Positions 1-6,070 of a stretch of DNA of 6,961 nt are shown one piece after another; position 1 is the first letter of the stretch, and the number at the start of each line of letters is the position of its first letter. The notes under the pieces are model-generated. The model searched no databases. It saw only the letters and a list, made by a program, of their open reading frames with translations, and was not told where the DNA came from. The translations under genes and the position numbers were made by a program. This DNA is from an uncultured Actinomyces sp. GTDB lineage: Bacteria; Actinomycetota; Actinomycetes; Actinomycetales; Actinomycetaceae. The stretch spans positions 1 through 6,961 of the forward strand of contig USPB01000108.1 in NCBI GenBank assembly GCA_900556405.1, written 5' to 3'.

Positions 1-482
1 GGCCGTTCCTGGCCATCCTCGTGATCGTTCCTGCCCTCGGATGGGCAGCGGCGACCGCCCTGTCGCGCCAGCAGGCCACTGTCAGCAACGCGCCCAGCCC
101 GGCTGCGAGCGCTCCGAGCGCCGCCGCTCCCTCAGCGTCGCCCACAGCCGAGGCCACCGCTTCCGCTGAGCCCACGCCTTCCGCCAGCTCCTCCTCCCCG
201 TCTGCCTCTTCCGAGCCCGATCACGGAGCTGTTATCCAGGTGCTCAACGGCACCGGCACCCAGGGATTCGCCGGCCAGCAGGCTCAGATCCTGAACCAGG
301 CCGGCTACGCGGGCACCTCCGCCGCGAACGCTGACGGCTGGGCCACGCAGACCTCCACCGTCTTCTACGAGGATCCCCGCATGGAGGGGACCGCGAAGGA
401 CGTTGCCGCCAAGCTCGGTATTTCCAACGTTCGCCAGGAGAGCGGCCTCGGAGACCCCGACATCGTCGTGGTCCTGCGGTGA
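1..482 (+). CDS. Membrane-anchored LytR C-terminal domain protein (5' end outside window)
   Basis: The reading frame is open from the first bases of the window, so the N-terminus is missing; 159 residues are visible. They start with a hydrophobic stretch (PFLAILVIVPALGW) that looks like a transmembrane anchor, so the GTG at position 21 lies inside the helix and is unlikely to be the true start. A 50-60 residue linker very rich in Ala, Ser and Pro follows, consistent with a disordered wall-spanning segment. The last 85 or so residues, from about nucleotide 228, match the LytR_C fold: a VIQVLNGTG strand-loop, an AGQQAQILNQAGY helix and a terminal DIVVVL strand. Known single-TM plus LytR_C proteins, such as mycobacterial VirR, act at the peptidoglycan envelope; the same role here is an inference. 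There is no LCP catalytic domain in the visible part, though one could lie upstream only if the topology were unusual. The gene ends in TGA followed closely by a terminator. Confidence 0.85.
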   Translation, partial: PFLAILVIVPALGWAAATALSRQQATVSNAPSPAASAPSAAAPSASPTAEATASAEPTPSASSSSPSASSEPDHGAVIQVLNGTGTQGFAGQQAQILNQAGYAGTSAANADGWATQTSTVFYEDPRMEGTAKDVAAKLGISNVRQESGLGDPDIVVVLR

Positions 483-499
483 GCCTCTGATACTTGCTG

Positions 500-530
500 A
501 GCCGCCCGGCCCCTGTGGGGCCGGGCGGCT
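500..530 (+). terminator. Intrinsic terminator of the LytR_C gene
   Basis: Perfect 14-bp GC-rich inverted repeat (arms 500-513 and 517-530, loop TGT), starting 17 nt after the stop codon and ending in a short T-rich tract (TTTGTT, 530-535). Placement and orientation fit termination of the upstream plus-strand gene. Confidence 0.9.
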
Positions 531-590
531 TTGTTATGCCTACGTGGCGTGTTGCGCCGCTAGTGTTCCGGCGGCGTGTGTGGCCCCACG

Positions 591-644
591 GGTGTTCTGG
601 GCGCCGCTGGTGTGCTGGGCGCCGCTGGTGTTCCGGGCGCCGGA
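591..644. repeat. 18-bp GC-rich tandem repeat, three copies
   Basis: Three adjacent 18-bp units (591-608, 609-626, 627-644) of the form GGTGTTCTGGGCGCCGCT. The second copy differs at one position, and the third differs at one internal position and at its last two bases. A further degenerate match (GCGCCGCTAGTGTTCCGG) lies just upstream at about 554-571. The unit is a multiple of three, but no credible protein covers it. Confidence 0.8.
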
Positions 645-868
645 GGGCCCGGCCGCTGTGTGTGCCGGTGGGCGGCGGCCCGCCCGCGAGCCGTCCGCGC
701 CGCGTGCTTCGCTCGGCGCGTCGACTCGTTGTCCGTCCTGGCCCTGCCGCCCACCGGCACCGCGGTCAGGCCCGTGTCTTGAAGCCTGGCCAGGCTCCGC
801 GGCGGCCTCCAATCGGGCAGGGCTTGTTGTCTGTGTGTCGCTAGCGCGCTCATCGCTCACCGCCTAGC

Positions 869-981
869 AATTTCGCACGTAATTCCCTTGCAGCTACTTC
901 AAATCCTGAATTGGTGTCGTTGCAATTGCAACGTTTGTGGACGGTCTCCAAAAGTGACCGCAGGAAATTATGTGCGACTTT
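869..981. repeat. 113-bp AT-richer element, copy A
   Basis: Aligns without gaps to 1144-1256, with about 80 of 113 positions identical by hand count and about 58 of the first 70. It starts AATTTCGCACGTAATTCCCT, identical in both copies. It contains a perfect 16-bp palindrome, CGTTGCAATTGCAACG, at 918-933. The right end (TGCGACTTT) only partly mirrors the left end (AATTTCGCA). No coding potential is visible. Confidence 0.8.
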
Positions 982-1143
982 TGTTCAGTCTTGGCCCTGC
1001 TGCCGCCCGCTGGCACCGCGGCCAGGCCCTTCGGGCACGCCGACGCCCTCCACACCGGCGGCGCTGTGTCGCTGATGTGTGGCTCGGTGCGTCGTCTTGG
1101 AGCCCGCCCTGGCCCTGTCGCTGCCCTCCAATCCTGCCTCGGC

Positions 1144-1256
1144 AATTTCGCACGTAATTCCCTTTTGGCTATTTCAAACTTTGAATTCATATCGTTGGAA
1201 TTGCAACGTTTCTGGGCTTTGTTGAAAGTTCATGCAATCGAATTGCATGCGAAATT
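1144..1256. repeat. 113-bp AT-richer element, copy B, with 9-bp terminal inverted repeats
   Basis: Second copy of the element at 869-981, same length. Its ends are exact inverted repeats, AATTTCGCA (1144-1152) and TGCGAAATT (1248-1256). The central palindrome is kept at the same offset (1193-1208) with one changed base. The short length, terminal inverted repeats and lack of coding potential resemble a MITE-like or other short interspersed element. I see no clear target-site duplication. Confidence 0.75.
1231..1249. repeat. Short perfect inverted repeat inside element copy B
   Basis: CATGCAAT and ATTGCATG (8-bp arms, 1231-1238 and 1242-1249) separated by CGA. This is absent from copy A at the equivalent place. 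It could be a protein-binding site or a small hairpin; no T-tract follows, so it is not a terminator. Confidence 0.6.
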
Positions 1257-1401
1257 TAGAGAGGGCACGTTGCTGGGCTGAGGTGGGGTGTTGGTGCGTG
1301 ACTATTTTCTCCCTGCTCGGGTTGTTGGTGGCGAAAGCGGTAAAAAGTTCTCCCTGCGCGCGAAAAGTGGGCCGAAATCAGCGTTTTGGGGCGTGCCGGG
1401 A

Positions 1402-1492
1402 GAGTTTTGTACCGGGTGGGCCGCCGAGCCGGGCGGCTGGGCGAGTTTTGTACCGGGTGGGCCGCCGAGCTGGGCGGCTGGGCGAGTTTTGT
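1402..1492. repeat. 41-bp tandem repeat, 2.2 copies
   Basis: Full units at 1402-1442 and 1443-1483 plus a partial third (1484-1492). Each opens with GAGTTTTGTACCGGGTGGG and carries an inverted repeat GCCGCC-N6-GGCGGC (1420-1437 and 1461-1478). The only clear difference between the full units is one base in the hairpin loop. The unit is not a multiple of three. In minus orientation each hairpin would be preceded rather than followed by the T-rich word, and in plus orientation the TTTT lies about 8 nt past the stem, so these are poor terminators. Confidence 0.85.
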
Positions 1493-1664
1493 CTCGCTGA
1501 GAGCCAGATGTGGCTTGCACAGGGCCTTTCTCATGTCCATCGGCGCCCCGCCCATCGACGCCGCTGTCATGCGCTGCCGCTACACGTGTGCCCGGTGTTC
1601 ATGCCCAACCGGCCAGTGGAAACCGCATCCCGGATCCGTTCGTTGTGCGTTCATCGCTCCACGC

Positions 1665-1700
1665 AAACCGCCCGCCCACGCATCGTGCGTGGGCGGGCGG
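1665..1700 (-). terminator. Intrinsic terminator of the GNAT gene
   Basis: Perfect 15-bp inverted repeat (1668-1682 and 1686-1700, loop TCG). Read on the minus strand it lies about 75 nt after the acetyltransferase stop codon and is followed by TTT. On the plus strand the 3' side has no T-run, which supports minus-strand use. Confidence 0.8.
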
Positions 1701-1775
1701 CAACGCAAGCATCAGCAGGCATCAGCACGCAACGCGAGCGTCCCAACGGAACCTAGCAGTGCAAGCGTCGCGTGC

Positions 1776-2231
1776 TCACTTCTTCTCGAGCGTCACTCGG
1801 TACACGTTGGTTTCGCGCAGCTGGAAGCCGGCTCGCTGGTACAGGCGGTTCGCGGCCTCGCGCGAGGGGCGCGACGTCAGGTCGACGGTGCGGGCGCCGA
1901 TCTTCTGGGCGTGCTCAATGGCGGCGACGACGAGGGACTGGCCGGCTCCCTGACCGCGGGCGCCCTCGTCGACGACGACGTCCTCGACCCATGCGCGCAC
2001 GCCAGTGGGGATCTCGAAGGTGGCCAGCGACAGCATGCCGAGGATCGGGTGGTTGCCTTCCGCGTCAGCGGTGTCGGGGCGGAAGACGAAGAGGTGCACG
2101 CCGGACTGGGCGAGGAAGCGCTCAACGTCGGCCTCGCTCATGGGGGCGGCGGAGCGGGAGAGCTGGGGGATCAGGCGCCCCATGGCCTCGTGGATTTCGG
2201 GCGTGGCGGCGGTGATGAGTTCGACGGTCAT
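1776..2231 (-). CDS. GNAT-family N-acetyltransferase
   Basis: 151-residue protein with the usual length and order of a single-domain GNAT enzyme, which transfers an acetyl group from acetyl-CoA to an amine; the substrate cannot be read from the sequence. The acetyl-CoA pyrophosphate-binding motif A follows the strand VEDVVVDEGA (residues 82-91) as RGQGAG (92-97), then a helix. Motif B is seen in the C-terminal segment AANRLYQRAGFQLRETNVY (126-144), a typical EAxxLYxxxGF pattern. The start was chosen at the ATG at 2231 because AGGAGA lies 4 nt upstream on this strand and the protein then begins directly with the first GNAT strand; extension to a start at 2387 would add an Arg/His-rich, non-GNAT tail. 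The gene lies 189 nt downstream of rlmC with its own candidate -10 box, so independent transcription is likely. Confidence 0.9.
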   Translation of the reverse strand: MTVELITAATPEIHEAMGRLIPQLSRSAAPMSEADVERFLAQSGVHLFVFRPDTADAEGNHPILGMLSLATFEIPTGVRAWVEDVVVDEGARGQGAGQSLVVAAIEHAQKIGARTVDLTSRPSREAANRLYQRAGFQLRETNVYRVTLEKK

Positions 2232-2234
2232 GTT

Positions 2235-2249
2235 TCTCCTAACGTTAGG
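2235..2249 (-). promoter_or_regulatory. GNAT ribosome binding site overlapped by a 12-bp palindrome
   Basis: On the minus strand AGGAGA (2240-2235) lies 4 nt before the ATG and decides the start. The perfect palindrome CCTAACGTTAGG (2238-2249) shares its last three bases with this Shine-Dalgarno sequence. It could be an operator near the transcription start or, in RNA, a weak self-complementary element. Confidence 0.6.
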
Positions 2250-2253
2250 TCCA

Positions 2254-2259
2254 ATTGTA
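2254..2259 (-). promoter_or_regulatory. Candidate -10 box for the GNAT gene
   Basis: TACAAT on the minus strand (5 of 6 to TATAAT) ends 22 nt before the ATG, giving a predicted leader of about 15 nt. No good -35 hexamer is seen at 16-18 nt spacing, so the assignment is tentative. Confidence 0.4.
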
Positions 2260-2401
2260 ACGGTACGGGGCAGTGAACCAGCGTGATTGGCTGATATACG
2301 GGATGTGTGACCGCCGGTGATGAGCGATAGATGAGGGCGACTGTGGTTGTGTGCGAGGGGGCGCCTTCGTCTGTGCTGGCACCGCATCTGGTTGAGTACG
2401 A

Positions 2402-2421
2402 GGCCTGGGCGGTGCCCGGCC
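2402..2421 (-). terminator. Weak hairpin at the end of rlmC
   Basis: Inverted repeat GGCC-(T bulge)-GGGC, loop GGT, GCCCGGCC, touching the last base of the rlmC stop codon. No T-tract follows on the minus strand, so termination may be inefficient and some read-through into the GNAT gene is possible. Confidence 0.3.
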
Positions 2422-3578
2422 TACGCGCGCTCGAGGAGGAGGGCGACTTCGGCGTGGGTCGTGTGGGGGAACATGTCGAAGAGGCGGCCTTCGATGGGGC
2501 GCAGCGTGGGCATGGCCGCCAGGTCTGCGGCGAGCGACGCGGGGTTGCAGGAGGAGTAGATGACGCGGGGCGCGTCGCACTCGTTCAGGTACGCGGCCAG
2601 GTCGGCGCCGATGCCTCGGCGCGGCGGGTTGACGACGATGACGTCGGGTACGTCCTCGGGCGACTGGGCTCGTGCCCACGCGGTCGCGTCATCTGCGATA
2701 AAGGATGCAGCCGAGCGCGACAGGCCCGCGTGGCGTGCCGCGCTGATGGCCGAGGAGATAGCCCCGGAAGACACCTCAACGCCGGTGACGCGCGGGAATC
2801 CGGCGCGCGCGGCAGCGAGGGCGAAGCCGCCGACGCCGCAGTACAGGTCCCACAGGCTCTCGGGAAGGCACCCGTCGGCGAAGGGGCGCGAGGCCCACAG
2901 CGCGGCCTGCTCGTAGAGGGCGGAGGCGACGTGCGCGTTGGTCTGCGCGAAAGAACGTGGCCCCAGCTCCAGGCCTTCGACGGACAGCGGCAGCGTGCGG
3001 GCGCGCGTCAGGATGATCTCGTCGGGTCCTTCGACGATGGCCTCGTGCGTGGGGTGGATGTTCGCGGTGACGACGTGGGCGGCCGGCACGAGGTCGCGCA
3101 GCAGCGGCAGCGCCGAGCGGATGTCGGAGACACGATCGCGCGTGCGCAGGACGAAACGGATCATGAGCCGCTCGCCCTCGCCCACGGTGATGAGGATGTT
3201 CTTGAGTTCCCCGCGTTTGGTGGGAACGTCGTAGGGCGTCAGATTGAGGGAGCGGATGAAGCGCTTGAGGCCGGGGGTCGCGCGGTTGATGGCGGGGTGC
3301 TGGATGGGGCAGCCGGGCAGGTCGACGCCGCGGCGGTCGGGCCCGAGGATGCCGAGGGTGGGGCGCCGACGCGTTCCTCCGACGACGAGCTTCGCGCTCG
3401 TGCGAAATCCCTCCTCTGGGGACGAGGCCGGGGCCAGCCAGTCGATGTCGCCCGCTCCCGGGATGGGGGAGAGGGTGGCTGCGACGGCCTCGGCCTTTCC
3501 CGCGAGCTGACGCTCGTAGGGCTGGGGGAGGAGGGTGCAGGACTGGCAGGTTCCGGCGTCGAAGTGGTCGCAGCGCAT
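2421..3578 (-). CDS. rlmC: 23S rRNA (uracil-C5)-methyltransferase, RlmC/RumB type
   Basis: 385 residues; E. coli RlmC has about 375. The enzyme uses S-adenosylmethionine to methylate C5 of a uracil in 23S rRNA (U747 in E. coli). The N-terminus MRCDHFDAGTCQSC and the later GCP give cysteines 3, 11, 14 and 90, in the positions of the RlmC 4Fe-4S ligands. Other recalled RlmC-like blocks are SPEEGFRTSAKLVV (53-66), LTPYDVPTKRGELK (113-126) and SFAQTNAHVASALY (209-222). The SAM-binding motif is DLYCGVGGF (244-252), followed by VNPPRRGIG (316-324), the catalytic cysteine in YSSCNP (Cys344) and the C-terminal FDMFPHTTHAEVALLLE. The start at 3578 was chosen because homology begins at MRC; an in-frame ATG at 3650 would force translation through a terminator hairpin. 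No strong Shine-Dalgarno is seen (GGAG only 2 nt before ATG). The exact target base in this organism is inferred. Confidence 0.93.
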   Translation of the reverse strand: MRCDHFDAGTCQSCTLLPQPYERQLAGKAEAVAATLSPIPGAGDIDWLAPASSPEEGFRTSAKLVVGGTRRRPTLGILGPDRRGVDLPGCPIQHPAINRATPGLKRFIRSLNLTPYDVPTKRGELKNILITVGEGERLMIRFVLRTRDRVSDIRSALPLLRDLVPAAHVVTANIHPTHEAIVEGPDEIILTRARTLPLSVEGLELGPRSFAQTNAHVASALYEQAALWASRPFADGCLPESLWDLYCGVGGFALAAARAGFPRVTGVEVSSGAISSAISAARHAGLSRSAASFIADDATAWARAQSPEDVPDVIVVNPPRRGIGADLAAYLNECDAPRVIYSSCNPASLAADLAAMPTLRPIEGRLFDMFPHTTHAEVALLLERA

Positions 3579-3584
3579 TGCTCC

Positions 3585-3614
3585 AGTGTAAGTGGGGGCG
3601 GGGCGTACCGTCAG
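3585..3614 (-). promoter_or_regulatory. Candidate rlmC promoter, possibly leaderless
   Basis: On the minus strand a -35-like CTGACG (3614-3609) is followed after 18 nt by TACACT (3590-3585), a good TAnnnT -10 box. The ATG of rlmC begins 6 nt after TACACT, so transcription would start at or very near the initiation codon. This fits the poor Shine-Dalgarno and the known frequency of leaderless mRNAs in actinobacteria. The -35 sits in the loop of the fucosidase terminator hairpin. Confidence 0.45.
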
Positions 3615-3631
3615 GTACGCCCCGCCCCCAC
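3592..3631 (-). terminator. Terminator hairpin of the fucosidase gene
   Basis: Perfect 18-bp inverted repeat (3592-3609 and 3614-3631, loop GTCA on the plus strand), 26 nt after the fucosidase stop codon. On the minus strand it is followed by TTACAC, a weak U-tract, so it relies on stem strength. It ends 13 nt before the rlmC start codon. Confidence 0.85.
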
Positions 3632-3657
3632 CTGTGGTGGTTATGCCCACGCGGTGA

Positions 3658-6030
3658 TTAGGCCTTGGCAGCGCGCGAGCGGCGGATGAATGCCGTTCCC
3701 GCTCCCGCGGCGATCAGTGCGGCTGCCGCAGCGAGCAGCGCGTTGGTGCCGGTGCGTGCCAGGCCGCCCTTGCCGCCCTGCTCGGGGGCGGGCGCCGGAG
3801 CCGCGGAGGGCTGGGCGCTCGGAGCGGCGCTCGGGTCCGTGGCCGGCGCGGTGGGCGCGGTGACCGTCAGCGGCGCGGTCGCGGAGACCACCGGCGAGGC
3901 GGACTCGGCGACGACCGTGTGGTCGCCGGCCTCGGTGGCGGCGGGGACCGTCACCTCGGCGGTGAAGTCGCCGCTGGCGTCCGTGGTGGCCGTGCCGACC
4001 TCGACGGGTTCAGAGTGCAGCGTGAGAGTCACGGTCGACTCGGGCGCGAAGCCCGTGCCCTTCACGGTGGCGGTCTTGCCGGCCTCGACGGTCGACGGCT
4101 CGACGGAGAGCGCGGGGGTCGAGAACTTCTCAGCCTTGACGGTGACCGACTTGACGGTCGTGTCCTTGCCGAAGCCCTTCAGAACGTACGCCGGGTTGTC
4201 GTACTCGAGGGTGGCGCGAGCGGTCTGGTTCGGGCCGATCGTGAAGGGCCCGACGCCCGCCTTCAGGTCAGCGACGGTCAGGTTCTTGATGGTCTGGCCC
4301 GCGACGGTGACCTTGTACTTCGCGTAGGAGTCCGTGAAGCCTTCGGTGTCGAAGGAGACGGTCACGCCCGAGGCGACCTTGTCGCCGGAGGTGATGGACG
4401 CCGTGAAGCTGGTCTCGCCGGTCTTGGGGGTGGGCGCCTTGAACTTTTCGAGGCTGGTGGCGGGAATCGTGGTCGCCTGCTCGCCGATGGTGGTCAGGCC
4501 GGTGGGCACGTAGTTGGGCGTGCCGTTCGTGGTGACCGTGACGACGGGGAGGATCTCGTCGGGCTGTGCGGGCAGGGTGATGACGAGGTCGTTGCCCTCG
4601 ACCTTGTAGGTCAGGGGCGCGTCGGAGCCGTCGAGCTTCACCGAGGCGATGTCGTTGGCGCCGGCGCCGCGCAGCGTCACCGTGCCGTCGGCCGGCCACT
4701 TCTCGATGCCCAGGTAGATGTGGGAGTCATCGACCATGGTCTTACCCCAGGATTCGATGGGATAGTGGGTCGGGCGCGAATTGCCCAGAACGCCGGGGTG
4801 TGCGCGGTTCCAGTCGCCGACGCCCTTCAGGACCGAGGCGTCCCACGGGTCGTAGGAGCCGTCGAACTTCGGGCCGACGTTGAAGAGGAACTGGCCGCCC
4901 AGGGCCACGGTCGAGAACATGTTGCCCACGATCTCGGTGGTCTTGATGTGGGCGCCGCCGGGGGCCTTACGCAGGGCCGTCGTGTTGTCGACCTGCTGGA
5001 TGTGGTCCCATTCTTCGTCGGTGTAGTCCGGGTAGCCGGTGTCCTTGTAGGTGGCAGCGGCGTCATCCCAGTTGGCGTAGCCCCAGGTCTTGTGGAAGAT
5101 CGAGACGGCCGATTCCCAGGGGCCCTGGGTCTGCTCGGACTGCATCTCGTTGTCCCAGCCGACCTCGAAGTCCGCGCGGTCGTTACCCACGCGCGAGTTG
5201 ATCATGATGTTCGGCTGGAGCTCGTGCGCCCATGTACGCAGCTGGTCGGACTGCTCTTTGTTGGGCTTACCCATGTCGTACCAGAGCTCGGTGATCTCGC
5301 CGTACTTGCCGCCGAGGAGTTCCTTGAGCTGGGCATGGATGTAGTCCATGTAGCCCTTTTCGTCCAGGGTGTTGGCGTTCGTCCAGGGGTCCTCGGGCTG
5401 CTTCTCCCAGTCGATGTTGGAGAAGTAGAGGCCGAACTTGATGCCCACCTTCTGGCAGGCCTGCGAGAGCTCGAGGATTGGGTCGCGGTGGGAGGGGGAC
5501 TGCTTCGTGAAGTTGTAGTCGGTCGTGGCCGTGTCCCACATGGCGAAGCCGTCGTGGTGCTTGGAGGTGATGAGCAGCATCTTCATGCCGCTGTCCTTGG
5601 CCTGCTGGCACCACGCGGTCGCGTCGAAGTTGGGGGCCTCGAAAGTCTGGGCGGTGGCCAGGTACTCCTCGCGGGGGATGCCCTGCAGCGGGATTCGCTG
5701 ATCCCAGGTCTGCTGGTGGCCCCATGCCTTGATCTGCTCGGGGTAGCCGACTTCCTGCTTCTGGCCCTTGTACCAGCCTGCGTAGGAGGAGTAGACACCC
5801 CAGTGGATGAACATGGCGTACTTCATGTCCTGCCACTGCGCGACCTTCGCCTCGCTGGAGGCGGGCACGGCTGCGGGGATCGCGTAGCGTGCGTCGTAGG
5901 TGGTCTGGGGGGCGGTGGTGCCCGACTGGGCGCCGTCGGCTGCTGGCGTGTCGGCCAAAGCGGGACCTGCCATTCCTAGTGTCAGTAGGCCGGCGAGGAG
6001 GCTGCCAGCCAGTCGGTTCGTGATGCGCAT
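3658..6030 (-). CDS. Secreted, cell-wall-anchored GH29 alpha-L-fucosidase
   Basis: 790 residues. A signal peptide comes first (MRITNR, then a hydrophobic core, cleavage likely after ALA at 26). The GH29 catalytic domain occupies about 60-430, with FIHWGVYS (74-81), SKHHDGFAMWD (156-166), GLYFSNIDW (200-208) and ITELWYDMG (246-254), where Asp252 matches the family nucleophile. GPWE (303-306) lies near where some members carry the acid/base, but I do not assign that residue. A beta-sandwich-like region (430-505), an unrecognised all-beta segment (about 535-635) and an Ig-like domain (about 639-725) follow, then an Ala/Pro/Ser linker, LARTG (757-761), a hydrophobic helix and RRSRAAKA. The enzyme should release L-fucose from host glycans at the cell surface; linkage preference is not readable. 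The ATG at 6030 is preferred to the TTG just before it because GGAGA lies 4 nt upstream of the ATG. It is divergent from dnaK. Confidence 0.93.
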   Translation of the reverse strand: MRITNRLAGSLLAGLLTLGMAGPALADTPAADGAQSGTTAPQTTYDARYAIPAAVPASSEAKVAQWQDMKYAMFIHWGVYSSYAGWYKGQKQEVGYPEQIKAWGHQQTWDQRIPLQGIPREEYLATAQTFEAPNFDATAWCQQAKDSGMKMLLITSKHHDGFAMWDTATTDYNFTKQSPSHRDPILELSQACQKVGIKFGLYFSNIDWEKQPEDPWTNANTLDEKGYMDYIHAQLKELLGGKYGEITELWYDMGKPNKEQSDQLRTWAHELQPNIMINSRVGNDRADFEVGWDNEMQSEQTQGPWESAVSIFHKTWGYANWDDAAATYKDTGYPDYTDEEWDHIQQVDNTTALRKAPGGAHIKTTEIVGNMFSTVALGGQFLFNVGPKFDGSYDPWDASVLKGVGDWNRAHPGVLGNSRPTHYPIESWGKTMVDDSHIYLGIEKWPADGTVTLRGAGANDIASVKLDGSDAPLTYKVEGNDLVITLPAQPDEILPVVTVTTNGTPNYVPTGLTTIGEQATTIPATSLEKFKAPTPKTGETSFTASITSGDKVASGVTVSFDTEGFTDSYAKYKVTVAGQTIKNLTVADLKAGVGPFTIGPNQTARATLEYDNPAYVLKGFGKDTTVKSVTVKAEKFSTPALSVEPSTVEAGKTATVKGTGFAPESTVTLTLHSEPVEVGTATTDASGDFTAEVTVPAATEAGDHTVVAESASPVVSATAPLTVTAPTAPATDPSAAPSAQPSAAPAPAPEQGGKGGLARTGTNALLAAAAALIAAGAGTAFIRRSRAAKA

Positions 6031-6053
6031 CAAGTCTCCATTGATTGACGGGA

Positions 6054-6070
6054 CTCTCGATCGTTGAGAG
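6054..6070 (-). promoter_or_regulatory. Inverted repeat in the fucosidase leader, possible operator
   Basis: CTCTC-N7-GAGAG with a central CGATCG, 23-40 bp upstream of the fucosidase ATG. A short inverted repeat here could be an operator for a sugar-responsive repressor, which would suit an inducible glycosidase. No regulator gene is in the window and no clear -10/-35 pair was found nearby, so this stays speculative. Confidence 0.3.

Larger units (their letters stand above)
720..1256. repeat. Imperfect tandem duplication of a compound 255-275-bp unit
   Basis: The first unit spans roughly 720-973 and the second roughly 974-1256. Each begins with a GC-rich part: compare TGGCCCTGCCGCCCACCGG at 739-757 with the matching block from 992, both followed by GCACCGCGG (757-765 and 1013-1021). 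Each GC-rich part ends in CCTCCAATC and is followed by an AT-richer 113-bp element. The shift between copies is 256 bp in the GC-rich part and 275 bp in the AT-rich part, so an indel lies between them. The divergence indicates an old duplication or two insertions of the same repetitive element. Confidence 0.75.
531..1667. other. Repeat-rich intergenic region without a convincing gene
   Basis: About 1.1 kb between two terminators that point towards each other. Open frames exist on both strands, but they are low-complexity (Arg, Ala, Pro, Gly and Cys rich), overlap one another, and show no family motif, good ribosome binding site or conserved architecture. Most follow tandem repeats, so I do not call them genes. 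The region holds an 18-bp tandem repeat (591-644), two copies of a compound unit (720-1256), a short inverted repeat (1231-1249) and a 41-bp tandem repeat (1402-1492). Composition swings from very GC-rich to AT-richer blocks around 867-980 and 1142-1260. From 1493 to 1660 I see nothing supportable. A decayed gene or an unrecognised small RNA cannot be excluded. Confidence 0.7.

Noticed and set aside
403..867. Plus-strand frame overlapping the end of the LytR_C gene
   Set aside because: It crosses the terminator hairpin, is Cys/Ala/Pro/Arg-rich, and conflicts with the well-supported LytR_C frame.
1256..1570. Minus-strand frames of about 70-105 codons in the repeat region
   Set aside because: Their sequence is largely a translation of the 41-bp repeat in different frames; no conserved motif supports a protein.
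531..1667. CRISPR array or tRNA in the repeat-rich intergenic region
   Set aside because: Repeats are directly adjacent or imperfect, without uniform unique spacers, and no cloverleaf-type sequence was recognised.
1386..2276. 296-codon open frame on the plus strand across the 41-bp repeats and the GNAT gene
   Set aside because: Runs through tandem repeats and then antisense to the acetyltransferase; no ribosome binding site or domain.
2391..2399. GTTGAGTAC near the end of rlmC resembling a HAIR left arm
   Set aside because: No ACTCAA arm follows at the right distance and there is no GGAAT upstream; it is an isolated half-site.
2331..3689. 452-codon open frame on the plus strand opposite rlmC
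   Set aside because: Antisense shadow of rlmC; low-complexity Gly/Arg/Asp-rich translation without recognisable domains.
3919..5979. 686-codon open frame on the plus strand opposite the fucosidase
   Set aside because: It is the antisense shadow of a clear GH29 gene, with Val/Gly/Asp-rich sequence typical of the reverse complement of high-GC coding DNA and no family motif.
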